A stretch of DNA of 64,000 nt from Capitulum mitella (GCA_030062745.1 CP099848.1:9073501-9137500), one strand, 5' to 3'. Numbered from the stretch's first letter, positions 11,701 through 26,400 are shown. Made by a program: numbers and translations. The notes: a model not told the origin generated them from the sequence alone.

Positions 11701-14266
11701 CTATTTCTGCTGGCGCCGATTTCTGCACTGGGGACTAGTTTTACCCCTCTCGATGATCACAACACTGTTCACTGCAGTGTTCAGTGATGACAGAACGTAG
11801 TTTGTGGTACGAGCCGCGCAATAAAAGATGATAATGATATTTTACTTCTCGTTGACCTGCCCCTGGCCTGGAAAAACGAAAGAAATTACTGAATACAAGG
11901 GGTGATCAGTTTTGGCACCAAGCTGCTACAAAAGCGTGGCTTGCGTGCTGTCCTCCTATAAAGCTACTGCATTGATGGCGGAGACAGTCAGCGACGTGAT
12001 GTTTTCATGTCCAGTGATCTGAGAAGTCATCATTTGCCCTGAAGAGGTTAAATCATGTATCATCAGAATCAGAAGCAAACTAGCTATACGCTTGTTTCTT
12101 GTTTCATCGCTCTGTCTTTCTCAATTAGTAGCGAAACGAGCAAGGAGTGACAGCTCCCCCTCGTCGGGCGCATAGTTGAAAATCCTTATGGCCAGCGAGG
12201 GCTAAATCAAGTGGAGTGGAGGGGCAAGATGCATATAGTCGTGGATGATAGATCCATGGTATGTAAACCATGTATTTGTGTAAGATATATAGCATGATCT
12301 GTGATCCATGGATTGCGATTTCTAATTAGTCCATGACATTGTTGTGCTAAGGTCTTCCAGCGAGATGCATATTCTGTCCCCTCGCGTGGGGAAAGATTTC
12401 ACGAGCGCATAGCATTTTTCATTTCTCCGAAAAAGACATGCATGCTTTCATTCTATACACACTTTATTAGCCGGCCACAATTCACAGCATATAACCACGC
12501 AGTGGCCTTCTGTCGTGAAATTGGTGAAATCCAAATGTTAAAAGAGGAATCTGTCCTGATCTCTACCTAATTATTAATTCTTTTATTAATCGTTTTCGTC
12601 TCCGATGTGACCTCCGTGATCTGTGTTCTATGTTTCGTCAGTAAGTTGCGACTAGGAAGAAAAAACCATCTTCGGGCAATTTCATAAGTGACGTCACGTG
12701 TCGGTGGAGACGATGGAGGACCCCACACGAAAAGCTGCCTGATGTTCTTTGAATTATGAGTGATTTCAGGGACGTAGCAATCCGGAAAATTGGGGGGGGG
12801 GGCAGAAACGTCGTTGTCCATAGGGCTGGTGTTGAATTTCCCAAAAATCCGGGGGAAGTCATGGCTCCTCCGGCCCTTTTCTGTCTCTACGCCCTTGAGT
12901 GACTTGGGCTCAGAGGTCGGCTTGGGTTCATTTGTAAAATCTGGCCAGCACATCGACGGTAGCGAACTTGAAAGCGTGTGTAGCCGTAATAACCCAGATA
13001 CTTAAAAGCGATTCCGACTTTTATAATAGAGAGGCATTCCAGTCTTTTGACCAGAATCAGATTATAGTCATTTTACAAAAACAGTGATGATGGCTTGCCG
13101 AGTGTTATTGAAAACAATCTGGCAACAGCACAGTATTTCTTTACATCCCTCAGAAAGCTATCGCACTGAAATATTTTCGCTTTTTCCACGTCATGAGCAA
13201 AAGTTACAAACCTCGGTTTTCCGGAAAGCGCAACCCTATCTTTTCGCGGCTGCTTTGAAATTCACCATGTTTGTGTCATATTGCAATAGCTTTTCCACCT
13301 AGACGCGTAAAGATAAATGGCTGAGCTAACACTACTTTTTAACTAGTTGTGCATGCTTGGACGCACGCTCATATTCATCAGACTGTGCAGGGTATCCGAG
13401 AAGGGACAAAACCCCACAGCGATTTTCATTTTCTTAGCGTACAGAAAAAAACGGAACTCTCAGCCCGGCTGAACCCAGGCAGTGTACGTTGACCAGGTAC
13501 AACATCGGAAGCTTGAGGGGCCGCAGGTGCCGTGCAGCTGTGCCGGGCTTCGTTCCAAAGTTGCGATCGACCCCGTCTCTGCTGGAATGAGGATGGGCGG
13601 CCCAGACGGACGGCGGCGGCCGCTGACGGCGTATTGTTGCTGACGTCTGGCAGAGCAGCCGCTCGCTTACGTCAGATATATTGGGGTGTTGTGTTTGGCA
13701 TATCGGCGCAGCGCGCCCGCGACCGGTGTCTGGAGGGCCCCTCCTCCACCCCTGACCTCGCCCCCCCCGGAATCCACCTGTCATGGGGCTCCAAGGGGTT
13801 CCAGCACCACAGCTAATTACTGGGGCAGGTATTACTTGAAAGTTCAGGGAATGTCATAATGTGGATGCACAATTCGGTGCCGAGAGATCGGTAAGTGCCT
13901 TTACGCCGCTTCTCACTAGAAATGTATCGTGCTTCGCACATATCGCTAAACAGTTCAACTTTCATTGTCATTTGTTGGCAGGACTACAAGACGTGCATTG
14001 AATCACTGTGTAATCAAGCAATGTGATGGTTTTGTCTGATCATTATGCGACTTAATAAGTCGAAAATGGCCTTCATGGGCTCTCGCGTCCTGGGAAAAAA
14101 CTATGAAATCAAAACTACCTTCGTTATAATGGGAGAAACCTGAAGATGGCCTATGGCTGGAAAGTTGAATTTATGGCGTTATATATATATATATATATAT
14201 ACATACAAATACGCACGCACCGTCGTTGTTAACAAGGATGACGGTGAGCGCTTGGTGCATCGGTAC

Positions 14267-14317
<51 letters not shown>

Positions 14318-17300
14318 TCTCTTCGCGTAAACACAAGTTTCTGCTGACACGAGGAAGTTTGTTTATGTTCAGATCGTTATGCGACTTCCATATTGAGCCC
14401 TGTCTGGCACCCTGTTAAATGGCAGTGGAGACGGGCTTTCCACAGCCCAAGTACTGATCCTGCAGAACTCTAGCCGGGCGGGATGAGCAAACGAATCGAA
14501 CCCGGCGAGTGTCTCCGCAACCCCTCCACAGCCGCCTGACTGACTGTTGTTCACGTCATGACCATTGCAGTGAGGAGAGGATCGCGTGTGTCAGTCCGTC
14601 TCAAGAAGAAGTTGGTTGGTTGGTTATTGGGGCTTAGGGGCGCACCGACTGCAGTCTCAAGAAGAAGGCATGAGCGAAATGTGAATTATATTTGCCGTAG
14701 TATGCGCCTTCACACACGCACGCATCTGCTCACTGAACCGTAGGACCGCATTCTCCTGTTACTGGGTCAGTCGTGCGGACGCGGCGGGCGCAGCAGTTCG
14801 CCGACGGCACCTGGCGTCGCTCGTCGCCCCGTCGGCCGGCCGTCGGCTTCGGCTCGCCGTCTCGCCATTCCGCGGCCGCCGTCGGCGACGGACTGTCGCG
14901 GCGCCCATTGTTACGTCAGTCGAGCTCCACGCCGGGTACATGGCGGCCGTGTCATTGGCCGGAATAAATGGGGGACGCCGTCGGCACGTCACGCGGGACC
15001 GCGCAGAAATAGCCCGACCAAAGTGTCCGATGAGATCCGGTACCCTGCCCCGAGCTGCCGGAGCCTTCCTCGCCGCCCTGCAGATCACAGGAGTGAGGCT
15101 AGCCGGTGACACCCACTGATGCTGCCAAGCGCTGTGGTGCTGCCAAGGAGACCTGCCTGATGAAAGGCCTCGGGTCTCCGAAGATGGACGCGATTGTTTG
15201 TCTTTTAGTCGGTTGCTCTGGCAACAGCTCTGTTCGAGACAATGCATCCTTTTGTTGTGGCAATATATAACGCGGCGTTACGAACGCATTTGGTTTTCAT
15301 ACGTGGTTTATTTTTTTAACATTTCCCCGAACTGCCTGAATGTATTTCCCGGTTTTGATTAAGCTGACAAAAGCAATTGTTGGCAAAAAACGGGGCAACT
15401 TAACGTCGTTTGTACTACAAAGCATGCCCTGGCCAACCAGCACAAGTGTATGAAACGAGGAAGACGACCGTTTATTACGAACAAGTCATGAATGAACAAA
15501 AGCTACCGCTTCCCGCTTTGTTTTCAAACAGCCCCTGCTTCACCTCCGACAATCAGGACGGTCATGTCGACGGCATTCAGGTAGCTCCCGGGTCACTGGA
15601 TCTAGCTCAAGTGGTGTCCTGGCCTGCGGCCGGCCGCCGCCGTATAAGCCGTCTCGCTCAGACCCACCAGAAGCCGTGAGTCACGGCACATGATGCAACG
15701 AGAAGCCCTGGGCGGTCGGAGGCCCGGTTTCATCACCTAACTCTGCCTGCAGCCGCCTTCCGCCTGGCAGGCTCTCGCCGTCGCCGTTTGACCGTGATGA
15801 TCTTGGCCAGCGGTGACTGCTCCCTATCACTGGGTCTGCAAACAGAGGCGATGGTCTTGGTGCACGCCACTGGACCGCTGAAAACGTACAGTGGTGTTAG
15901 CCCGATCTCTCTCTCCCCGGGTCGCTGAGCAGGTACAGTTGTGTTAGCCCGGTCTCTCCGTCCCCGGGTCGTTGATTAGGTACAGTGGTGTTAGCCCGGT
16001 CTCTCCGTCCCCGGGTCGTTGATTAGGTACAGTGGTGTTAGCCCGGTCTCTCCGTCCCCGGGTCGTTGATTAGGTACAGTGGCGTTAGCCCGGTCTCTCT
16101 GTCCCCGGGTCGCTGATCAGGTACAGTGGCGTTAGTCCGGTCTTTCTGTCCCCGGGTCTCTGAGAGCTGTCAGACGGTTGACATCGGTCACTGGCACGCC
16201 ATGACGACGGAAAGTGCGAGGACAGCAGTCAGCCATATTGGATGTCAACGGAGCACGTCCCGGACGATTTCACTGGGTGCTTTCCTCACGCCAACACTGC
16301 CCGGGGTCAGCATTGTCTACAGTCGTTTCACCCGTATGGCTGAGAAGTCAGATGGATATTACGGTTTCTTTTTGGTGGACCATGATGAATGGTTCTATGC
16401 AGAATAAGACTCTGGAACGGTGAAATTTTTTAGGAGGAACGTATTGAATAGATAACTGCAACCCCTTTCCCTCTCGGAAAAATACGTCTGAAGCCATTAT
16501 ATTTTTCACAGCGAGTTGTGCCTCCCCAAAAGATTTATAATTTTGTTGCATCTCACACTAGAAGTCACACTCAGCTGCCAACTTTAGACCGATTTTAACA
16601 TCAGCTTCGTGTTTCTGCGTGACAAGAACACAAAATGGTTCTCGCGAACCAGCTCTGAAAACCCTCGAACACTGATGGGAATATTTGCACCAAACCTTTC
16701 AGACTACGCATGTCATTTGGTGTGAGTTTTGATACGCGCATGACTCTATGATCTGTAACTGGTGTCAGTGGGGCCGTAAGTCCCCGGGTAATAATGCACT
16801 GAACAACCCACATATGGTCTGATGGAGAGCGGCATTCAATCAACGTGGTCATTCATCCCTAGGCTATGATTCCCCGAAATCTGAGTGTTGCTCATAGGCC
16901 CATGAACATCGCTGAATGTTCGTCAGGTGGTCTGTGACGCAGGCCCATGAACATCGCTGAATGTTCGTCAGGTGGTCTGTGACGCAGGCCCATGAACATC
17001 GCTGAATGTTCGTCAGGTGGTCTGTGACGCCCTCCCCCCCCCCCACTCCCTCCTGACAATGTTATGCTGGCGTTGAGACGGACGCCGTAACGGCCATAAA
17101 ACACATAGCTTTCGGTAGCTGTCAAAGCCCTGCGAGCTTGAACTGACGCAGTATACGTCCTCTGCCCCTCCCGCCTCCTCCCATCTCCTCATGCGTCATG
17201 ATGGATGGCTGCGAGCCAGGCCGTCTCGGGAAGCCGTGTTTTGGAGGAGTTCTTCAGTTCAAGTCCTGAGAATGGTGCGGGGACGGGGCGGTCGGCGACG

Positions 17301-20300
17301 CTGACATCTCTGACATGTCCCGTGACCGTTCCGGAAAGATGACTGTCCACGGCCCGTCAGACAGTCCGTCAGAGAGCCAGGCCCACCCCGGAGAGGATAT
17401 GACCGCCCACGGTCCGTCGGAGGGTCAGGCCCGCCCCTTGCCGGCCGTAGTTCAGTTGGTGGCCTTTGGACGGTCCCGGTCGGCTCATTGTCGGCTCAGA
17501 GTCGATGTTTGATGGCGTCGTCCCGGAGCAGACGCCGTGCGCCTATATCGTCGCGGCTGTTATGATACCAACACTGCCTTCCCCTTGGCGCAACCTGACG
17601 CTGGAGGCTATTGTGAAATTCGAGTCAACAGTCGGGTTTGTTGACAGTGAAACTCCAGTTTGTTCTTTATCATATCCAATGCTGATGAATGAACGGTATG
17701 TAAATGCTCATAGAGCTAATGCTTGAATCCCTCCAGACATTTCACACTGCCATGATATCGCCATTACAGCTCCTAAAGCTGTGACGCATCATCGTGCTGT
17801 CGGGAACTTTGTTATGACCCTCGTGAGCGTGAGACTGGTGGTATAGCCCGCTGCATCACAAGTCAGGGAGATCGTAATCATCGTTCAAGTCACGGATTTC
17901 GGTCCGAAGTACGACATACTCTTTGTTATAGATTTTATAGATTTTGGACTGAGTAGAAATGGCCTACCTGTCAAACGGCATATTTTACGGGCATGGATGT
18001 TGTTTCATCGACTAGAGCATCTTTAAAAATGTTTTAAGATTTTGGACAAATGTGAAACTGAATGAGGAGGGCATAAAACTGACCTTTCCTCGGCCGATTG
18101 CGCCATGTTCATTTGCTTACCGCGGCACGGGCTATAAATTTGACCAAGTTCAGTTTTGCTTGCCGCATTGTGGATTGCAATGACAGCATAACTGAGGGAA
18201 GTTCTCTCATCCACCGCAGGAATGTCGGCAAATTTTCCGAAGTGCAGTATTTTTATATTGTAAGTTCTAATGAACAGATTTTCTGGACGACGCCCGCTGT
18301 AGATACAAAATACAGCAATAAATTTATGATCAGATCACACAGCAAACCACCTCCAGCATCTGAACACGTGCGTTTTACGTGAACGACCTTTGTTCCAGGA
18401 GAGCATCGTAATGGAAGTGTACAGAAGAACGGTGGCACCTGCCAGCTGTCTGACGTACCCGAAGGAGAAGCTGGTGACCTGCTGGCGACACCCGCACCAG
18501 ATGCGGGCGACGCTCCGCACCTCGAGAGAAGGGTGGGACTCCTCTCTGGGATTGCTCTAATCGTGGGAACCATGATCGGTGAGTGACGACGGCGGACTGT
18601 GAGTCGTATGAAGGTCGATGGTCAAGCGGGTGGGGAAAAGCGGTGTTGTGGAGTATGTAGTCAGTTGTGCAGTGAATTTAAGTTGAGAAATTTTCAGTGA
18701 AACAACGTTGGTTAATAATGCGTTTCGGATGCTTTCTGACCTACGTTAGTCTGCACGTGGACACTGGATTTGCATTTGTCGTCATGTATGGATTGGGGTG
18801 GGCGCGGCGTAGGCTTCCAGCCGGCGGCTTTGTGGAATGCGGACGATCGGTCCCCTAGGATTCAGGCGAACTTACACCCAGAGGAACCTCCTGGAGGGCC
18901 TGGGTCCAGCTGCAGCAGGAAGGGCTTCTTGTCTGGAGGTTTAGTTAAACACACAAGCAGTTGTCTTCCCTTGAAAGGCTAATGGGCAGCACCTTTTCTT
19001 TGTTTATAATGATCTGTTTGCGTTGGCGGTGTATTGATCTCACTCGGTCACAGCCAATAGCATGGAATGCGGCCATGGCGTGCCAAGGAAATCGACTAAC
19101 TGTGCTGGCGGGATTCGACTACATAAAATATGTGTCTCGGAATGCAATAATAAGCTAACAATGCATCCAGTGGTAGTTGCACCGAAACTCCCACCGGAGC
19201 CCTCCACAAAAACTGCCCACCTGGAACTGTAAAGCAACATGCAGGAAAATATTCTCGGGATCCGGCGTGGAGACAATTGTGTTTTGACGTCGCAGCTACT
19301 AAAAACGACATGACTCGGCACAAGCCGCCGTGAAAAAATGCTAAGTTCCCCGCGGAAGGTGCACTTGTTTTGCTGACGTCTTTCGAGAATATGCTGCGAT
19401 AATTCTGCGCTTTAATACTTTCCCTTCCAGCCAGAGTTTAGATGTTCTCGTTTTCCTCTGATTTTAACGGAAGAGCAGCTCAGTCGTCTAGACTGTAACA
19501 GCAAGTTATCAATGTATCGCGCAAGCTAAATACTAAAGCTTAATGAATATTGCCATCGTTTTGCGACATAGATCTAGTGCTTTCGTTGGTGTGAAAAGCC
19601 ATCACATAAAATAAAAAAAACATCATGTTTCCGATCAGCTTTCGGATGTTGTCACGGGCAGACTTGTGCTTCATTCTCCATGGGAAGGGTTGATCAATTC
19701 TGAAATCGTTTCGTTGCTTGCTGGATCGATTCTGATTCTGACACAACGCAGGTTCTTCAAAACTGAACCGATTTCCATTCCGACTCAACATAAAATGGAT
19801 CGATTTTAGAATAGATTCCGTTTGGATCATTGCCAATATGTTTATATGCTTATATCGTTTTGTACAAAATATGTTGCAAAAATTAAGAATAAGCTCTTGC
19901 TCTCTTAATAGTTAAGATATCAGTGTAGACATAAATATCAGCATGTTTGTGCAAAAATATGTGTGAGTTTTCCTTGTAAAGAAAGCATTTGGTTGTGTAT
20001 GACTTTCACGCCACTGGTAATAAGTAGAAAGTAAACAAAAAAGTGAAAGCATTGTCGCACCACACTACATGGGCTTTTGTTAAATTCATTTTCTTGTAAA
20101 GAAATCTGTTGTGCCCAGTGCCTTACCTATGGAGTGGTGAACATGCTTTGATACCTTTTTTCCAGAAATCCTAATTTTTACGTGTTAATCCTTTTGTTTA
20201 TTTTTCATTTATTTATTTATGGCGTTTGTAGTTTTAATTTGGCCATTTTCCTGCTCAGAAGATTCCAGCTTTGGAGACAGACTTTGGCATTGGAAATGAT

Positions 20301-23300
20301 CTCAATTCCAGTTCCGCAGACAACCGCGTGATTCAACTCCGAATCTGATTCCCGTGCCTCTCAGTTGAATCGATTCCGATTGCTGCTCTGGACGGAACCA
20401 AATCGGTTCTTGAACCGATTCCGATTCCGATGGAACTGAGCACAAATCTGGCCACAGGACACCTGGTCGTTTTGAAAGGGTTTTGATGAGGCTACTGTGG
20501 ATGATATGAAATGTGTTCCTTTTCCGTTCTTTGCGTAATGGTTACTCCCTGTAATAATAGTGCACACAACCAGTCGCATACCCAGGAGAGGGGAGGGATG
20601 TCAGAGAGGTCACTTAATTAAACAGCCAGAATTTGTTTTCCAGTTCCCAAAAATTGTCTTAGATCATAACTGGTTTCTTTAAGATAAACGTTTTTGAACT
20701 GAAAAGTAATCTACGCTCTTTATTTTCAAAACCAAGTGTATTATATGATACATTCAGTTCCTCCATGCTCCCGATGTTTGCAATAAAATGGTGAGAGTAA
20801 AATTAAGCCTTCACCATGTAATTTTGACTCCCTAAAGAAAACCCCGGTTTTGCTACGGCATGGAAGTGTTTTGCTCAGTTTAGCGTGTTCCGGATGAACT
20901 TGATAATGGCAATAGTTTACAGTCTATAAATTGTCCGTGATTTCCGAAGTCATAAGTTGCTTTTGCTGGGGTCTGTCTCCAAGAGTTGGTTTCTGGCGCT
21001 TAAATCGAAATTCCAGAATTCGGAAGCCGTCTATCTATTGCTTGTTATTTTGTGTTCTGCCACGTGACATTTTGCCATCCTACATTTGATGTTGTGTGGT
21101 CAATCCCCTCAGGTATCTCGTACGAACGGCGCGGCCTGAGTAGTTTAACGTCACCAGCTGTCGTTTGCTGTCACAGCTGACCAGCGCAACAGTGCCGCTT
21201 TAACTGCTGCTTCATCTGATTGGCCGAGGCTGGATGTGGTGTGATGTAGAACCGCAACGTGCAATCCCTGTCAAAGGCCAATGGGCAGAATGAACAAGAA
21301 GATGCTGTTTCCACAGGTTGTTGGCAGGCGGGATGATGTGATTTCAGTATCCGGAGGCGTTGGCGTCTCCGGAGTGGCGAGAGCAATATTACTAACAACG
21401 CTCTCTGACCCGCAGGATCTGGGATATTTGTGTCCCCGAAGGGTGTGCTCGAGCGCACCGGATCCGTTGGATTGTCTCTGGTCGTGTGGACCGGGTGTGG
21501 CGTGCTGTCCATGCTAGGTAAGCAGCCATGGCCGGCCCCTCGCGCCAGAGGACAGCCTAGCCCGCCGGATGGCGACCGTTAGATGGGGTGGTCTGCCATC
21601 GTCCAGGTGTGCGTTGTGCCTTGCATACGTTGCTTGCGCGAGAGATATAACCAGTCAGTGATGGATGTTACCTTCGTCCTGCCGGGGCTGGGCACCTTTT
21701 TATTTGGTCCCTTATCTTTTTTATTTTATTTGGTCTCTTATCAAAATTATTTTTCTTTTTTTGGTTTAAGTTAACAAACATTGTGGTTTTACCGTGCAAT
21801 ACGTTAGCAATTTTGGTTTGGAAGTCAGTGCTCCTGCCGTCGATGGCGCTAGCCTCCGGAAGAGGAGGGGTACAAGCAAATCAGCCGGGAAAACGACACT
21901 TTTTTGGGTTTAATTCTTTCTGTGCATCGCCATGCGGATAACGTTAAGTTTTCGAGGGCAATGTAGGAGTGGCAACTTTCCCCGTTTGCCCCAGTGGCGC
22001 TGCACCAATTTTCCTCAGCCGGACTAGACCGAGAGGCGAGACTGCATGTACCGATTAGTCACGGCATACCTTTGCCACGCTCAAATCACTGGCTGTCTGT
22101 TCCATCCCAGTTCGAATGAACTCTAGTGTTGAGAGACAACCCGCCATTCTGCAATAAATGTCGTTCCGTACATTCACATCATTTTCTTCATGTGGGTAGA
22201 GCAAATGTTTTTTCATGATGCTTGCGCGCCCCAGATTCATCATTTCCCGAAGTAACTTTGTGTCTAGCGAAACCTATGGCTTTGCGAATCTTGTGATATA
22301 TGCAGTCCCAGTGACGACGACATCGCACGAGCGTTACGCAGACGGTTTGGCTTGGTCTCATTTGAGTGACCTGACCCGACCTTGTTTGACCGAACCTGAC
22401 CTGACCTGACGTGGTCCGTCCCCATTTGGCCGTTTTTTCACGTTCGACGGTATTTCCGGAGTTGCACCTGCCCTCGATTGGCGTCCTTCGACTCTTTACC
22501 TTAGTTATCTGTGACCCTATGCCAAGATAAAGTGACCTGACCTGACCTGGTGCCGTGCCGCAGGTGCGCTGGCCTACGCCGAGCTGGGCACGCTGATCCC
22601 GTCGTCGGGCGCCGAGTACGTGTACCTGCTGGTCGGCCTGGGCCCGCTGCCCGCGTTCGTCTTCTCCTGGGTGTGCTCGTTCGTGCTGAAGCCGAGCATG
22701 CTGGCCATCATCTGCCTCTCGTTCGCCGAGTACCTGGTGGAGGCGTTCGTCGAGGAGTGCGAGCCGCCGGCCGAAGTCGTCACCCTGGTCGGCATCCTCA
22801 CCATCGGTGAGCGGAGCTCTCATGACCCGCAGTGCGACTGGGGGCCGCCGGCTGGTGTGTGCCGATAGCGCTAGCAGGGGCCTCCGGGGTGGTGCACTGT
22901 TGGCCACTAGGTTATTCAGGTGTTCTGGGGGTTTGTTATCGGAGGGAACTGCGTCCTAGGTAACCTTGGTGCATTTTTCAGTAAGGTAGGTGGGTTCTGA
23001 AGACGGCTTGCCGCTGGTGTGTATGGCATGGTACATACGTAGATTCACTAGGGCCAGGGGAAGCCTTTTTGGATGTTGCTGAACCATGAGTTATCACGTT
23101 CGCTGTGGATAACCTTAAGCCTTAAACTGTGCATGCCATTATATTTCCCCTGGTTTCATTTCTATCACGACAGTGGAAAGAAGAACGCACGCAGAAGAAT
23201 CGTTGTCCGGCCTGTCTTTTCCCTTCTCTCTTCTGAAATCAAGTCTTGTTTTTCAGCAGCAACGACTGATGTAGTTTGTAGACCAGTCAAACATCAGTCC

Positions 23301-23439
23301 GGCAGATTAGTTCTTAAGAAACTAGCTTTGGAAATATTTTACATACACATACCGATGGCGGCAAACGAATAGTACGGATTCTTGAATTAACGAACCAGAA
23401 ACTGATTAATGCTGAATTTCCCGTGGTGTTGGACAAACG

Positions 23440-23488
<49 letters not shown>

Positions 23489-26400
23489 GAGTGTGAATGT
23501 GACAGTTTGGGCCCTGCCTTCACGTCGGCCAATGAATTTCTCGCCTTCACTACGGCCAGAGATAGCGGGCCTCGGTCGTGTCCCACTGCTGTGACAGAGC
23601 CTTGGCACAGCTGCAGCTCTGACGGCCACCGCCAGGCCGGCCACAAATTCGACAGACTGCTCAGATCGGCGCCACTTGCCGGCCGTTTCACGTCGTCTGA
23701 CATGTAATGCGATGGTCTTCCCGCGGTGAAATTTCGCTCGCAGCTCGCCGATTGTCCCCGGTGGGCGTGTTTTCGTTGGGTGCTGAACAGGCCCGGTTCG
23801 TGCTGGAGGGCGTCGGAGCCTCTGTCCGCCGGTGACAAGTGCGCGCCGCTCGTGCCAACGAGGGGCTCGGCGGCGAGAAAAATCGTCCGGCGCAGCCTGC
23901 CTTGAACCCGGCATCTGCATCGTCTGTCTGAGGCAGATTGGACTGTCCGCCCCCCCCCCCTAATCCCGTTTCGCACTGACCTGTTGGAGGTCGTTTGCTC
24001 GGGGTGCGCGTCCCATCGCAACGCCCCCCATCGCCGGGGGCTGTTGCGATGAGAGCTGGTCTATCGACCGGGCCTGGGGCTGGTGGGCCGCGCCTCAGGG
24101 AAACGGGCACCGGCTGGTCTAGGACCAGACTGGCCAGAGCGGGACTGGCTGAGGGGGATAAGACTGACCGGAACGAGACTGACTGAGGAGGGTCAGACTG
24201 GCCGGAAAGGGACTGACTGAGGAGGGTCAGACTGACCGGAGAGGAACTGACTGAGAAGGGTCAGACGGACCGGAGCGCACTGACTGGGGGGAGTCAGAAT
24301 TGCCGGAGCGGGGCTTCGCATGGATGTGAAGAGAAGGCGGCCTTGACTGGGTCATGGTTCGTAACAGTATGCTGAGGACTGGAACGAGAGTTAGAGAAAA
24401 GTAATATCGAGAGATCCGAGGCAAGGTCTCAGAATCAGCAGCTGACGGGTGGTTATAGCTCCGGGTTGGAAAAGAAAACCTGTCCGGAGTGGACATCACT
24501 CGTCCAGTCTCCTCGAGAGAATTGCATCTGTGCAATGTGGCGAGGCAGACGGAGAGGCATCTCGTGACGGCCGTCCGCGCCGCCGACCGCCACCGTCTGG
24601 AGCGGCGAGTGGGCTCCGAGCCGTGCGGCAGACATGTCCGGGGGGCACACGGCAGCCCTGGTCACCGTCGCCGGCGCGTCACCTGGCACCTGGTCGCGAT
24701 CGTGCGTTGTCGGCGAGGTCGTAAACAGGCCGTCCGGGCGACTTACCGCGGCCGCCGCGCTGGCGCCGGGCCAGCCGCAGTGCCCCTCTCGCCGCCGATA
24801 GCGCCGCCACCTGTTAACGAACAGGGCGCGCCGCTGACCGCAGCGAAGGTCGGGGGCGCCGCACCGCGCCCCCCGGCCGGCGCCAACGCAAATAACGGTC
24901 ACATGAGGTTTGTTCACCACCGCTGGTGTTCCAGCGGCCGCGCCTGGCTTCCGCGTCGGGAGCAATAATAAACCGAGTGCACACGTTGCACAGGAAGCTG
25001 CTGGCGTTTAACAAACGTTAAGTCAACCGCTGCGTTTTGAAGACAGCACAATTGAAAGGCAACCAGACAAAGGTTTATCGTCAGCTAGAAATACCCCCGA
25101 AGCCGTTTCACGCAGCGGGTGAGCGTCAGTCTCCGCAGGGACCAAAGGGCAGGGGCGTTGGCAGCCTGCGGCTCGTCTTACGTCTGGTATCCGGGCCAAA
25201 TGTGGTCCCAATACATTCTGGAGTTTTGGAAACGTGCCCGAGTTGTACCTTACCGTTTCTTTGTTGTTTTATTGTATATTTTGGTCGCTTATTTTAGTTA
25301 TTTATGGACCCCATGGTTCTGTAACTATTTCCGGCACTTTTCTGTTCTTTGACATCCTTAATGCTGATGAAGCTTTACGAATTTTTTTGTGCATTTACCA
25401 TAGGATGCCATGAAGTGAGCACTCTCAATGATTTGAATCCCTGAGGTAACGGAAGTGTAGTCACCCTCTGTCTACATAGAGGAATGACATCCCTGGCACA
25501 TACGGAGAATAGAGAAAAAGCTCAAGTGTCACAAACGAACAGTTTCTCCAGAAACTGACAATTTTGTAATTCAGCACTTTTCTCAGGAGCACTGATATCA
25601 GGCTGGTGAGATGACTGGGCGCTGCAGATATGGGGCAGTACGGCAGGACGACCAGATGGGCCATGCGTGCTGCGTGGTGAACTAAACGTACCGATCACAG
25701 ACATTGGCATGATACGTTTCCATACATTTTGCGGGTTTTGCTCACTTTGGAACGTGACCAAAAACACTCAAAATTTTGTCCAAGTCATATCTACATAGGT
25801 TAAACTATTCGATTTTTCCACGTTTTTTTCAAAGAAGTCTGAGGAATATTCAACTAACTTTAACCACTCCTGAAGAAAAGAACCGAGAAGATCAGCAGAC
25901 TATGAAGAGGAGAGAAAATTTGTTTTTTATATGTAAAAAGATGATACATAGAAGATTTACCGTTCGATACAAAAAAAAATGCCTCATGACTGATGTGTGC
26001 GTCTTTTTTTGTTAGCTTTTCTTTTTACTTTATACGTTGAACCAGACGGATCTTAGGTCGCATTAAAGGTCGGGTCTTTTGTGTTACAACTGATTTATGG
26101 TAAACTTGCCTTTGAATCCACGTGAAAGGTGACGCAAAGTTTCACCATCATTGGAGAGAAAGCAATGTTCAAGATTTCGAAACGCACGCATTGCTGTTTA
26201 TCTGTTTCTGGACCATAGGAACTGTTGTTAATATATATTTTCATTATGGTCTGGACACCGTGGCACGCAGATCTTTGGTGAGCTATTTTTGTTTTTTTCT
26301 GATGTATTGCCCAGACCCATACCTCATGGTTGTGTCCCATGATGAATTGGCTTAGCACTTTCTAACCATATTTTTCTTTTTTCCTTTTTTAGCCATGTGT

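Larger units (their letters stand above)
4553..18398 (+). other. Intron 1 (13.8 kb)
   Basis: Non-coding and repeat-filled. It contains two small CAGGG-ended elements, an old TTAA-A copy with nested insertions (7041-9775), a tRNA-like repeat, a 15 bp-arm hairpin, TA tracts, a 47 bp and a 45 bp tandem array, and GC-rich blocks at about 13500-13800 and 14760-15080 that could be alternative promoters or old repeats. Segments 5130-7040 and 9780-12700 hold nothing I recognise. Confidence 0.6.

Noticed and set aside
14759-15247. 162-codon minus-strand frame in intron 1
   Set aside because: Arg/Ala/Pro-rich translation of a CpG-rich block without a recognised domain.
15886-17030. CRISPR-like array
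   Set aside because: The repeats are directly adjacent units without unique spacers, and the genome is eukaryotic.
22188-22907. 239-codon minus-strand open frame
   Set aside because: It is the antisense of transporter exon 4, whose GC-rich third positions suppress stop codons.
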